From Artemia franciscana (taxonomy: Eukaryota > Arthropoda > Branchiopoda > Anostraca > Artemiidae), in contig NW_027063379.1 in the NCBI RefSeq assembly GCF_032884065.1, forward strand, positions 1,489,869 to 1,553,868: DNA of 64,000 nt, in the 5' to 3' direction. Positions 10,742 through 22,093 of the stretch are shown piece by piece (within the stretch, counting starts at the first letter, position 1; every line of letters starts with the position of its first letter). The notes beneath the pieces are model-generated. The model was not told the DNA's origin, ran no database searches, and saw nothing but the letters and a program-made list of their open reading frames with translations. A program made the translations under genes and the position numbers.

Positions 10742-12395
10742 CGTATCAAGGACATTTTTTATTCTATCCACCAAGTTTCATCGCGATTCCTACACTCCAA
10801 GTGTTTTTCCAAGATTTCCCCTTCCAACTCCCCCCAATGTCAAAAGATCTGGTCGGGATTTGAAATAAGAGCTCTGAGACATGAATTCCTTCTAAATATC
10901 AAATTTCATTACGATCCGATCACCTGTTCGTAAAATAAAAATACCCCAATTTTCACGTTTTCCAAGAATTCCTGTTTTCCCCTCCAACTCCCCCGAATGT
11001 CACAGGATATGATTGGTATTTAAAATTAGAGCTTTAAAGCGCAAGATACTTCTAAATATCAAATTTTATTAAGATCTGGTCACACTTTCGTAAGTCACAA
11101 ATGCCTCAATTTTCAAAATTACCCCCCCCCCCCCCCAACTCCACCAAAGAGAGCAGATCCGGTCCACTTACGTCAGGTTGTCAGTCACGTATCTAAGACA
11201 GGTTTTGATTCTTCCCATCCAGTTTCATCCTGATCTCACCTCTTAAGTATTTTCTAAGATTTCTGGTTCCCCTCAACTGCCCCCCCTCCAATTACGCTAG
11301 ATCCGGTTCTGATTAAAAATAAGAGATCTGAGTTAAAAAATCTTTCTAAATATGAAGTTTCATGAAGATCCGATCACTCCTTCGTAAGTTAAAAATACGT
11401 CATTTTTTCTTATTTTTCAGAATTACCCCCCCCCCGCAATTGAGCGGATCCGTTCCAATTATGTAAATCACGTATGCAAGACTTCTGCTTATTTTTCCAG
11501 AGATCCAATCACCCGTTCGTAAGTAAAAAATACCTCCTTTTTCTAATTTTTCAGAATTACCCCCCCCCCCCCAACTACCCTAAAGAGAGCGGATCCGTTC
11601 TGGTTATGTCAATCAAGTATCTAGGACTCGTTTTTTCCCACCAAGTTTCATCCCGATCCCTGCACTCTAAGTGTTTTCCAAGTTTTAGGTTTCCCCCTAC
11701 CACCCCACCACCCCCCCCCCCCCAATGTCACCAGATCCGGTTGGGTTTAAAATAAGAGCTCTGAGCCACGATATCGTTCTAAATATCAAATTTCATTGAG
11801 ATCCGATCACCCGTTCGTTAGTTAAAAATACCTCATTTTTTTAATTTTTCAGAAATACCCCCCAACTACCCCAAAGAGAGCGGATCCGTTCCGTTTATGT
11901 CAATCATCTATTTAGGACTTGTGTTAGTTTTTCCCACCATGTTTCATCCCGATCCCTCCACTCTAAGTGTTTTCCAAGTTTTAGGTTTCCCCCTCCCAAC
12001 TCCCCGCCCCCATCACCAGATCCGGTCGGGATTTAAAATAAAAGCTCTAAGACACGATATCCTTCTAAACATCAAATTTCATTGAGATCCGATCACCCGT
12101 TCGTAAGTTGACAATACCTCATTTTTATAATTTTTAAGAATTACTCCCCTCCCCCCCCCAACTACCCCAAAGAGAACGAATAAGTTCCGATTATGTCAAT
12201 CATGTATCTGGGACTTGCGCTTATTTTTCCCATCAAGTTTCATCCCGATCCCTCCACTCTAAGTTTTTTCCAAGATTTTAGGTTTCCCCCCTCCAACTCC
12301 CCCCAATGTCATCAGACTTGGTCGGGGTTTAGAATAAGAGCTCTGAGACACAATATCATTCCAATCATCAAATTTCATTAAGATCCAATCACAAA
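10742..12395. repeat. C-rich satellite array, period about 290 bp with truncated units (copy A)
   Basis: The phrase 'gatccgatcacccgttcgtaag' and variants recur near 10,914, 11,075, 11,365, 11,503, 11,799, 12,087 and 12,383. The spacings are about 140-300 bp, with full units near 290-296 bp. Each unit also carries 'aagtttcatcccgatccc', a poly-C run after 'cagaatta', and 'agagctctgagacac'. Open frames inside are Pro- and Ser-rich products of the repeat, not genes. Copy B has fewer units (30,600-31,808). Confidence 0.85.
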
Positions 12396-12486
12396 AACTT
12401 TTTTAGTTCATTCAAACTATCTGATCCATCTTCGTTCTATGGTAATTGTGTGAAACCATCTTCGTTCTTTGGGTAATTACGATAAA

Positions 12487-12583
12487 CTATCCTAGAATCA
12501 ACTCTAATAAGTCTTTGATCGGCGAGGCATCTCCCGAGAGCCTGGACAATGGCCTCACAGCATTCTGCTCAACAAACTCCGCA
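12487..12583 (-). other. Candidate short terminal exon of unknown gene (copy A)
   Basis: On the minus strand a typical acceptor (cttttctttgcag) is followed by 97 nt. One frame is open to a TAG in both A and B; it holds VRPLSRLSGDASPI and ends DLLELILG. The A/B differences in that frame are Gly/Glu and Lys/Arg. A second frame (EAIVQALGRC...) is open in B but stopped in A. I do not recognise either protein. This may be chance, or an exon of a gene on the other strand carried by the duplication. Confidence 0.2.
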
Positions 12584-12748
12584 CTGCAAAGAAAAGAAAT
12601 ATTTAACAATAATTTCTAAATAATAATCCCGTCCTAGATTTGAAACTGCCGTTTTTGAAAAAAGAAAAAATTTCGGTACTTGTATCATTTAGCACCGACC
12701 TAACATTCATCATGTAAGTAGAACGTGTTTCTCCGACGCTTAGTCAAT

Positions 12749-14400
12749 TATTATTATTAATAGAGAGAAGTTTATTAATATTAAATAGAAGACAATACAA
12801 AATACAATTAAAAATCAAATTACAATACACATAATTCCCCTCGAAAGGCTCCATGGCCAGGGATATAAGGGGGATAAAAAAAAATATTATACAAGCAATA
12901 AATTCAATATAGGTAGTCACATTTAGCAGTTTACAGGCAATACATTTATGGGGGATACAATATAAGCAACAACTAGAAGGAAAAAAAAAAAACAGAGAAC
13001 ATACCTGAGGCCTGGGAGCCAAGTGCAGAGAGGAAAACCACGCACCATTAACAAAACACAGAGGCCATCAACTCCTCAGAGAAAAAAAATAAATCTATTT
13101 GATTCTTTATTAAATGATCCTCAAAAATCCTTTTAAAAGTCCCAAACGAGTGACATTTCTGCACTGAAGAAGGTAGTAAATTCCAGACCTGTTGACAAGC
13201 AATGTGGGGATTGGAATCTGACGGAATAGTAGGGGTAGACGGAATGTGGATATTATTTGAAGAACGAAGACTATATGGAGCTGAATCAGAAATAAACATA
13301 GGAGTTTCCCGAAGAGATTTTGGAAGATTGCCGTGAACTTGATCAAAGACAAAATTAGCAAAAGAAATAATGTAAATAGACCGTAGACTTAAGAGCTGTG
13401 TTGGTACTATAACCTTAGCTCGCTTGAGAGATTCAGGAAAAATACCTTTCTCGAAAGACAGATTGACGAGCTTAGTCAGTGATGACAGGATAGCAGGCAG
13501 AATGGCACGGATAACCCTTGTAGGAATTTTTTCTGGTCCTGAAGAGGATGATCCTTTAAGAGCATTCACAATACTAGCTACCTCAAATTCAGAAACAGAA
13601 TTCAAGACCATCGACTTCAAACATGAGGGTCCAAGAAAGGCTCTGAAATCGCGACGAGAAGTTGCAGAGCTTGCAGAGGAAGCAGTTATCTTTCCTATAT
13701 TAGCAAAATAAAAGGTAAGCTCTAGCTGACGAAAAAATATTATCGATAAGAGACGCTTGTGTTTCTGTAACTTGGGTTGGTATGCAAACTGAAGGTAGAG
13801 TTCCCGAAGGGAGTATCATTGACAAAAAATCAATAGTTGAAGCAGAATTTTGATCCGGCAGGTTGAGGTTAAAATCACCCATAAGGATTAGTTCATAGGG
13901 ATGTTTCTGGACTGAGTCCAAAACTAATACTGGTTCGGATAGCTAAAAGTTTTTTTTCGAACTTCTCGAACAGACGGGGGAGAATCATCGGATAGAAAAA
14001 CATTGTGATTGCCCATGATAGTTTTTCTACGAAGATTTCGAGCCTGCTTTAGAACTGCCACTTTCAGCTCCCTGTTCCCCATGATAACCTTTATCCACAG
14101 AAATGTGGCTCTTCAAATCGTTGGTTTCTACCTCAAGGCTGATCACTTTAGGCTTAATACCTTCCACCTCCAATTTCGATTCCAATACAGATTCTTCGAT
14201 CTTAGAAATCCTTTAGTCAAATCCTTTCAAAGTAACATTCAGCTCATTTAACGTAGTTGAATTTTCTTTAACAGTCTGTAAAACTAGACTCAAACTATCA
14301 GCTAGTGATTTCAATGAGATTCCTTCCATAGGACTGGATGTGAGAAAAAACTCGTCAGATTTTTATTTCTTCCTCTTTCCTCCCATTATACAAAATAGTA
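12749..14400 (-). mobile_element. LINE-c, internally deleted (copy A)
   Basis: Read on the minus strand, the element starts near 14,388 with a lysine-rich, coiled-coil ORF1 start (MGGKRKK) with in-frame stops. Then come endonuclease remnants (GDFNLNLP near 13,880, SLIDNIFSS near 13,745) and an RT start (SSSGPEKIPTRVIRAILP, 13,500-13,560). The RT start jumps directly to the C-terminal thumb (VWNLLPSSVQKC...FKRIF near 13,130-13,200), so the RT core is deleted. A second deletion fuses endonuclease to linker at 13,730. The 3' end is AATAAACTTCTCTCTATT plus an AAT tail near 12,749. CR1/L2-like. Confidence 0.75.
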
Positions 14401-15160
14401 ATTGAACTCCAAGAAAAAATAGACTGTATAAATATACTACCACATAAAATGCCTTTAATTACTCACTTTGCGTAATATTGGCATCTGAATCTATCAGCAA
14501 ATTAACCTTGCTAAACACTAAATGAACGGTCCGACGCAACGTAGGAGTATTTACCTCGAATGCATTCTTGTTTTATCAAAACTTTGTGAGAGTAAATCCG
14601 GTTTAAGATGTTCACTGAGTGAATGCTATATGTGAAATGATGACAGAATGGCAGGCATGACAGAATGGCAATGGTGACAGAATGACACGTTTGATATAAT
14701 CTTGGAAAGGGCGATTCCGCCAGTTATTGGAAGAAAAATAAAGGTTCTACATCAAACTTTGAAGGACATTTTTATGGCCCTGGTTCTGATTTAGTGTCTA
14801 TTGGTTTTCTCAAATGTTTAATTTAATTAAATTTGTGTAGTGAGCATTTATTAAATATTACCCGAAATAATATTAGAATTGATTATTGTTAGTAATTTAG
14901 AATAGCAATATTAGAATTAAGAGATTTGGAGATATCGTCTTTATGCTGTTGTAAGCGTTTTTCTATATATATATATACAAAAAAAAAAAATCAGAGAGAA
15001 ATATTTGCTCACGCTAAAAGATTTGAACTAACGATGAATTAAGAAGTTCAAAATTTACAGCAAATCTATTATGTTAAGCAAACGTAAGCAATTCATTAAG
15101 TAAACAATTACTTACCCTTTCGTACCATTTCAATCCTGCTCTTCTTCGTGCTGTAGGACC
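14401..15160. other. Sequence without a recognised gene
   Basis: AT-rich sequence with no coding signal. A short segment at 14,518-14,549 recurs inverted, with one mismatch, at 33,431-33,462 beside the copy B breakpoint. It probably includes the LINE-c 5' untranslated region. Confidence 0.5.
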
Positions 15161-15660
15161 CGGCTCAATAGTAGCCGATTTTAAAAAAAATTGAATGTTG
15201 ATACCAATAGTTACATCAAAATAATCGCATTTTCATGCTGATTTTAAATATATAAGTTTCATCAAGATTAGTCTTACCCATCAAAAGTTACAAGCCTGAG
15301 AAAATTTGCCTCATTTTAGAACATAGCGGAAAACACCCCCTAAAAGTCATATGGTCTAAACGAAAATCACACCATCAGATTCAGCGTATCAGAGAGCCAT
15401 ATAGTTGAAGTTTCAAGCCTCTATCTACAAAAAAGTGGACATTTTTCCCGATTTTTCAAGACAAATCACGGATGCGTGTTTATTTATTTTTTTTGTTGTT
15501 GTTGTTTTTTCCCCAGGGGTGATCGTATCGACTCAGTGGTCCAAGAATGTCGCGAAAGGGCTTCTTCTAACGAAAATTAAAAGTTCTAGTGCCCTTTGTA
15601 ATTGACCAAAAAATTGGAGGACACCTAGGTCACCTTCCCCAGAGTCACCGGATCAAAATT
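15160..15660 (+). repeat. Dispersed repeat family X, long member
   Basis: It matches 40,893-41,410 in the same orientation. Shared landmarks in order are 'atataagtttcatcaag', 'ctgagaaaatttgc', 'gattcagcgtatcagag', 'ggatgcgtgtttattt', 'ggggtgatcgtatcgac' and 'tggagg.cacct'. The open frame inside (15,405-15,605) is not conserved in the other member. Part of it (15,289-15,320) is found inverted at 33,401-33,432. Confidence 0.8.
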
Positions 15661-16024
15661 CTGAGATAGCCATTTTATTCACCAAAATACTTTGATACAG
15701 ATTAAAAGTATTTAATTACATTTTGAACAAACATATGTTGCAGGTAAACTGACTTCAACCTTAATATTTGACTTCAACTCAATATTTCAGATAATTCTCA
15801 TTGCTATTGGCACAAAAGGTTCTATGGAAAAAATTGCAATGGTTTTTATTACTGCTGTTTTGAACTAAATTCATAGTAATGTTGATAGCGGGCAGGATAG
15901 CACTGCAATTGTGAAACATGCAACAGAGTTTCTTGAATCCAAGGCTATTAATGAAGCAAAAAAACTATTGTTTAAGAATTGCTTTCATATATATTCATTA
16001 TTTTAGCTAGGAGGTAACTAAAAC

Positions 16025-16290
16025 GACTTTCTTTTTTCAGTTTTAACTTTAAATTCACTATATGAAAAATTTTCTTTGACAGGGAATTGAACCCCAGTCT
16101 CCCACAAGAAAACCAGGTATACATACTATTGTACCATCAGATATTTATAGAATATAAGTTACACATAAGACATGATTATAAATTTGTTAATACACTAAAA
16201 TAATCATATAAGGAATAAGTCTGATTTATTATAAATGTGAATTATTTAAGTTTTATTGGTATCAATGCTGTAGGGATGGCTGAAAACTTT
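16025..16290. repeat. Direct repeat unit 1 with a tRNA-Glu-like head on the minus strand
   Basis: About 265 bp here match 17,160-17,425. Inside, on the minus strand at 16,079-16,141, is a tRNA-like stretch: an A-box-like TGGTACAATAGTA, a CCTGGTTTTCTT anticodon region as in tRNA-Glu(UUC), and an exact B box GGTTCAATTCC. The acceptor stem does not close, so it looks like a SINE head rather than a working tRNA gene. Confidence 0.6.
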
Positions 16291-16622
16291 CCTCACATAG
16301 CAGGGCACTGGAAGATTGTAGAGACCTGTTTAAAGGAAATTGATGCGCTCAAAGCTTTTTTGCAATTGGAAAATGATACTAAAGAACAACCTCTAATCCA
16401 TAGAGAGAAGACACTAATTTTTTTTTCAACAGGAGAATATAAAAGAAATATATTTTTAAATGTTGCTTCTCTCAGGTTAGGGGCCATACCTGGATTACAG
16501 TGAAGTCATGATATAGAATGAACTCTGGCCTATAACAACTGCATTACTAAGAGACTAAAAGTTTGTAATAAAACCTCACTTTCTTAGAAACCATAATCAG
16601 CCATTTGGAATTAATTTAAAAT

Positions 16623-16705
16623 TTTGCCCCTTGTGAGGCTTGAACTTACCACCTTAGAATTAAAAGACCTATGCTCAACCAATCAAACCACCAAGGCTTG
16701 TGCTT
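16623..16705 (-). repeat. tRNA-Lys-like SINE head or tRNA pseudogene
   Basis: On the minus strand the sequence runs GCCTTGG, a D-arm-like GTTTGATTGGTTGAGC, an anticodon loop CTTTTAA (TTT, Lys) on a five-pair stem with mismatches, and a T-arm with GTTCAAGCC. The 3' acceptor strand is only partly complementary. The fold is recognisable but degraded. SINE head or pseudogene; I cannot separate them. Confidence 0.5.
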
Positions 16706-16899
16706 CAGGAACAATTATATATTTTTTGACAGTACTGAAATCTAGTAAAAGACATAAAAAGGCAGCAATGTTTTTAGGGTTTTTCTGAGTTGCAGCAGTA
16801 GTTACATAAAGGATTGATATAGTTCATCATAAATACTGTCAGTCAAGCAGTTACTAATACTGGTTTTGTTTAGACTTTAAATTGACAAATGCATAAAAA

Positions 16900-16980
16900 T
16901 TGCCTACAGAAGGAATTGAAGCTGCAACCTATTGAGTAGAATTCCAACTAACTACCCACTGTGCCATTCAAGCTTTCAAG
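16900..16980 (-). repeat. Further tRNA-like SINE head
   Basis: On the minus strand, GCTTGAATGGCACAGTGGGTAG carries an A-box-like TGGCACAGTGG. About 40 nt later, GCTTCAATTCC is one base from a B box. Spacing fits a pol III internal promoter; the anticodon identity is unclear. It lies between the two direct repeat units of this cluster. Confidence 0.45.
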
Positions 16981-17159
16981 AACCTTTTAATATAGTTTAT
17001 GTTATATTATAATAAAGAACAAACTCTAGCCCATAGTAGATTCAATATCTTGTATAAAAATTTTATAGTAAAGAACAAACTCAAGCTCAAAGGAACTGAA
17101 GCCTGTGGTTCATTCATATTATCTTCATTACTTTAGCAAGGATTTACCTAAACCAAGTT

Positions 17160-17430
17160 TCTTTTTTTAAATTCAATTAAATTTTAAATTCAATTTTTCA
17201 TATGAAAAATTTACTGTGACAGGGGATTAAACCCCAGTCTCCCACATGATAAGCAGGTACACATACTATTGTACCATTGGAGATTTATAGAATATAATTT
17301 ACATAAAAGGCATGATTATAAATTTGTTAATACACTAAAATAATCATAGAAGGGATCAGTCTGATTAATTATAAATGGGAATTATTTAAGTTTTATTGGT
17401 ATCATGGCTGTAGAGATGACTGAAAACTAG
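17160..17430. repeat. Direct repeat unit 2 with a degraded tRNA-like head
   Basis: It matches unit 1 at 16,025-16,290. The tRNA-like part on the minus strand (17,219-17,281) keeps the GGAGACTGGGGTT block, but the B box is GGTTTAATCCC and the anticodon loop has changed. This is the older or faster-decaying member. Confidence 0.6.
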
Positions 17431-18270
17431 TAAGGAACAACCCATGGCAAATATTGGGCTTAATTTGATTCCTTATTCTCTGAATTATAAGGGTTGCAGA
17501 AGTAGCTAGCAACCTAGCAATAGGCAATCATGCCCCATGGTAAAAATGAAATAGCCCATAACTCATAAAACTAGAATCAGATCAAAAAACAAAGAACACA
17601 ATTAGAGTCACCTTGTCCAAGAACCCTATAGAGGAAACTTACTGTACCTTGGCATGAACAACAAGGGATATATACTGGCTCGAAAATCAAGAAAAGTGAC
17701 TAAAACCATAATTTTCTGCGTATAGTGTAAAGCATCTTTTTCCCTTTTGTTTCTTCTTCACATAACAACAATAGACCCACATGGCTGCATAAATTTGAAC
17801 CCTGGATAAATATCTAACAAACTATGAGACAAAACTATTTTTCTTTATTATTTGCATTATCCCTGATCTTGTGGTACCCCAAGTGTTAATTTAAGGGACC
17901 TACCATAGTGTTGGACTTTGCATATTTGAACTTCTAAGTCAAATAATCCCTTTTCAATTCCCATGAAATTTCCGCATTTTCTTTGTTTAACTGTTTTAAT
18001 TATATAATGTTGCTGATGCATATTTGCCAAATATTTGTTTTCTGAAAATCAACAGATTAAATACATTGAGTTGTTTATTTTCTATATTTGGAGAAACCTG
18101 TGCAGAAGAGAGCAATAATGAACAAGAAGAGCTGTATTGGTACCAGCTGGATATCCATCCTTAAACTACTGTGGATATGCAATTCAAGTAACTGCACTCC
18201 CCACAGGTCCAAAATCACACACTCCTCCCCCAAGTTCTGAAGACCCTGTTGCAAATTAGCATACCTTCTA
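17431..18270. other. Sequence without a recognised gene
   Basis: AT-rich sequence; no conserved frame, RNA fold or repeat with another part of this window was noticed. Confidence 0.5.
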
Positions 18271-18278
18271 AACAAGAT

Positions 18279-21200
18279 TGCAAATGGAGATTGTGTTGTC
18301 CAACCAAGTCCCTAGATTTGTGTACAGGCTGCAAAATAGATCTTGAACCAAAGTCTAAAGCTGATTTTTGTGATGGAGGTAAAAACTGGCTCTGCATTGA
18401 CTGCCTCAAAGGCAGTCTGCCTTAACTTTTTACAAAAATGTCAAGTGTTTGGAGATATTCAGTGGTACCGTCTATTCTGCAAGCACTCTATTTCCACAGC
18501 AAACCCCCCTTCATTGGCCAAAATTTCAAGTTTAATAACTTCCAGGGTCCCAAATGCCCTGGCTATTACAGAAATGGTGAAGGGCATGGTAGAGGAGCTG
18601 AAAAATGATATTGCTGTTGGGATAGACAAAGTCAAAGAGTGTGTTGATGACCTAGAAAAAACATGGGCTGATAGATGCACTGTTTCAGAGGTCAAAGAAC
18701 ATGTTAACAAAGCAATGCAGCAGGAAACATCAAAAATGAAATAGGCTATTGACTCCCACCTTGAAGATGAAATTTGCAGAATATTCAGACAATAAAAGGA
18801 CAGGGATAGGAGGAAATACAACATACTTGCATATGGTATCCTCTTGCAGTCAGGAATAGACAGCATAGCAATAAGGAGTTTCCAATAAAACATCTTATAG
18901 AGCAGTTCAGCATTACTGATGTAAGCAGAATAAATTTTAGATGGATTCTGCCTACCAATAAGCCCTTAACCACCCAGCAACCCATCAGACAGACAGGTAT
19001 AAGTCACCAATAATCTGCTCCAAGTCCCTCCTCCCATCCTATTCTCTGTCTAAAACTTAGACATAAAAAAATGTATCTAGCAAAGACTGTATGAACTCTG
19101 ACAAAAATTTCAATTTAGGGCAAATACATCTCAGGAAGGCCAGGAAAAAAGAAATTCCTTGGCTGCTGAACTCAGGTGCTGGATTCAGCTAGGTGAGCCA
19201 CACCTGGCTATCAACTGCAGAAACATTATTACAAAAACTTGATCTGTCCATTTGGAGGGCATTCCCACCAGGCTATGGACTTATAGATGCCCCTTCTACC
19301 AGCCCTGTAAGATGTGTAAATAGTAATATTACCTTAAATTGCAGCTTGGAGCAATATAAGGATTTTTCCTTGTAGCAACTCCAGAGTTGATAACACATGA
19401 CACATAGTTGAATACATACACTTGACTAGCTGTTTGATGTTGCTGATTTGAGTGCTTCCCAGTTATACTTCCATTCTTTTTTTACCATTCGTTGTCAAGA
19501 TGGTTCTTAAAGCTGTCTGTGGTTTGGACAGCAATGGTATCTGGCAGTAATTTGTTCCAGAGGTTGGCAACACGGTTGGTAAGAAAATGGGCGCATTGCC
19601 GCTTTGAGGAGAAATGCCTGGATAACTTCAAGTTATGTCCCCTTGTACAAGAATCCTGGGACGCCAGAGGAAGAAGACCAGGAACTGCCTTTGTATTAAT
19701 AAGTTTATGAACCAGAATGGCATCACCCCGTCTTCTTCTATAAACCAGAGTTGGGAGTTTCAGCTTGCAGAGCCTTGTAGGGTAAGGGAGCTCATGCAGT
19801 CCACTCATCATCTTAGTAGCTCTTCTCTGGACATCTTCAAGAGTTTTAGCATCTTTTTTGAAAAAGGGGGATGCAAGGACCATGCCTGTCTCAAGCCTTG
19901 GCCAAACAAGTCCTTTATACAAAAGGCTCAGAATTTCAGGTAGAATTTTAGGCTCAGAATATAGTAGATAGTAAAGAGCTGTTAAGTATTAATGAACTTT
20001 ATGAACCATCCTTTAAGTCCATCACAAATGGACGTCCTGTGTAATCCTTTGGCTCTTTCCACACACCTATAAATAGCTTCTCTGACTCTTTTTTTATCAA
20101 TATCACCACCACAAAATATTTTAAACTGTCACCTCAGCCAAATATCTTTAAACATTATAAGTACCAACACTGACAGTATTTCAAGTGAATGGAATGAAGC
20201 CACCTCTGTTCTTTTAAAAGAACAAGCTGATATACTTGTAATTGTGGAAGAGTGCCCCCAATTTAGCAATACCAAACATACAGAATTTTGCATCAGCATC
20301 AATGGTTAAAAACTTTTTTCAAATTTATTGGACTCTAATTGCAGGAGAGGTGTGGCTATTTTTGCAGATAGGTGTTATTATTCCCACAAACAATTATAGA
20401 CCTTGGATTGAAACAATGTGGTTAACTAAAACTATTGACAATAATATAATATGCTTTGGATGTGCTTATTGTAGCCCTACTTCCCCAAGCCATACTGTTA
20501 GCAAAAATGCCCTTTTGAAAATGTTATCTGATATCTTAAAATTCAAATCTTTTGAGACTATTATAGCTGGTAATTTCAGCCTGTCAGAAATTTTATGGAT
20601 CGCTGGATATGGGTCATCAAAAACACAAACTACAGGTTCTTCCTTTGCATCTTGTCTATCAAATAATTATCTGTACCAAACAGTGAATGAGCCTATAAGA
20701 ATTTGTAGTGGTCAGAATCAATCCCTTCTCGGCCTAGCTTGTTTCTAGTCCTGAGATATTGATAAGCAACAATTATCTGCCCTCCCCCCTCCCGGGAAAA
20801 AGCATCCATGTTCCACATGGATTCTTTTCACAATTCAACTCTCTCTACAATTAATATTCACACCAAAGAAACTACTAATATATATCGCTCATTTATTGAT
20901 TATGAAGCTGTATGTAGAGATTTAGCATGTATTAACTGGAGTTTTACTGCAGATGATGATCTTGACCCTTCTTGACATATCTGCAAAACTTTATTACTTG
21001 GAGCTGAAATAAGACATACTAGCATCAGGACGATTAAACAGCCTAAAACACTGCCATATCCAACTCCTTTTACTTGTAATCTCATCCAAAAAAAAAAATC
21101 CAAAGCATGGAAAATGTATTGCAAAGATAGGAACTCCTGTAACTTCAAAAGGTACCAGGAATACAGAAATCTTGTAACAAATGAAATAAAAAAATTAAAA

Positions 21201-22093
21201 CAAATTATGAAAACAAACTGGCTCAACAAATCAAGGTAAATCCCAAACTCTTTTGGAGGCATGTATCAACTGAAAAACCAGACAGACAATCAGTTCCAAA
21301 TTTGTGGGAAAATAGACGTGTGATATCCACACCTGAAAGAAAAGCAGAAGTCTTCAACAAACAATTTTCCTCAGTAATTCTTGGTGGTCAGGATGTCCCA
21401 AACCCCTACATTCTTTTCTTACCCTATCACTGCTGCTATGCATGGTGAATAAGAAACTTGCTTCAATTAATGTAAATAAATTTGGCTTCATCCTTGGCTT
21501 CTCAAACAGATATTATAGCTGCCCCATTAACTATAATCTTCAAAAGTTCAATCTAGGCTGCATAACTTCCAGTGAATTGGAAAAAAGCATACATGACTCC
21601 AGTTTTCAAAAAGGGAAAAAGAAATTCTACAGCAAATTACAGGTCAATCAGTAATACCTCTTCTGTTGTCAACATGATTGATGGATTACTCAATGATAGT
21701 ATTATTAAAAATCTTGAAAGGAATGGTACCCTTCAACATTCTCAACATGGTTTCCAAAGTGGTAGATCTGTTGACACAAATTTACTGCAATCTTACAATC
21801 TGGTTACAGATCTAAGAGACAAGGGAGTCCCTGTTGATGTTTCCCTCTTTAATCTAGCAAAAACCTTTGGTAGGGTCTGCCACAGGAGACTAATTTACAA
21901 GTCACATGCTGCAGAAATAAACAACCAACTTGTTGGCTGGATTAAGGCATTTGTTGCTGAAAGGACTCAACAGGTCAGAATATTCACATCTCATGGAATA
22001 CTAATTTATTCCAATTCATTGCTAGTCATGAGTGGTGTGTTGCAAGGTCCTATCCTTGACCCTACCCTCTTCAATATTCTTATTAATGAATAG
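18279..22093 (+). mobile_element. LINE-a, longer copy (ORF1, endonuclease, RT), interrupted by another LINE
   Basis: ORF1 (18,279-18,850) has a zinc-finger-like start: LCTGC, FCDGG..W and LCIDC with PHD-like cysteine spacing. It continues, after a frame change, as a helical segment (KGMVEELKNDIAVGIDKVKE) and RKYNILAYGI, the start of a CR1/L2-type RNA-binding region. LINE-e (19,482-19,922, opposite strand) interrupts it. The endonuclease resumes at about 20,125 (NIISTNTDSIS, ILVIVE) and reaches 20,748. RT blocks run 21,570-22,093. Motif A is FNLAKTFG, so catalytic Asp residues are lost. From 20,895 on it matches copy A. Confidence 0.75.
19482..19922 (-). mobile_element. LINE-e 3' fragment: RT thumb and C-terminus
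   Basis: A clean 146-residue minus-strand frame has the typical C-terminal layout of CR1/Jockey-group ORF2: WPRLETG, LEDVQRRATKMM near residue 30, LPYPTRLCKLKLPTLVYRR, RGDAILVHKL, the TRGHNLKL block, and NRVANLWNKLLPD before the stop. Catalytic motifs are absent, so this is a 5'-truncated insertion on the opposite strand to LINE-a. The lack of stops suggests it is younger than its host element. Confidence 0.8.

Larger units (their letters stand above)
1..13729 (+). repeat. Segmental duplication, copy A
   Basis: This block matches 20,895-33,135 (copy B) nearly base for base, and its 4,703-10,738 part also matches copy C. Position 1 of the window corresponds to 20,895, so the left end of copy A lies outside. 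By eye there are only a few differences per few hundred bases apart from indels. Large indels against B are a 758-bp extra segment near 1.9-2.6 kb, extra satellite units at 11.5-12.1 kb, and a TA-array flank at 9.3-9.5 kb. The match stops abruptly at 13,729, inside LINE-c. Confidence 0.9.

Noticed and set aside
11474-12381. Several 60-95-residue Pro-rich frames with a shared 'MSI.YLGL' start
   Set aside because: They are the same phase of the 290-bp satellite unit, differing by its poly-C runs; not genes.
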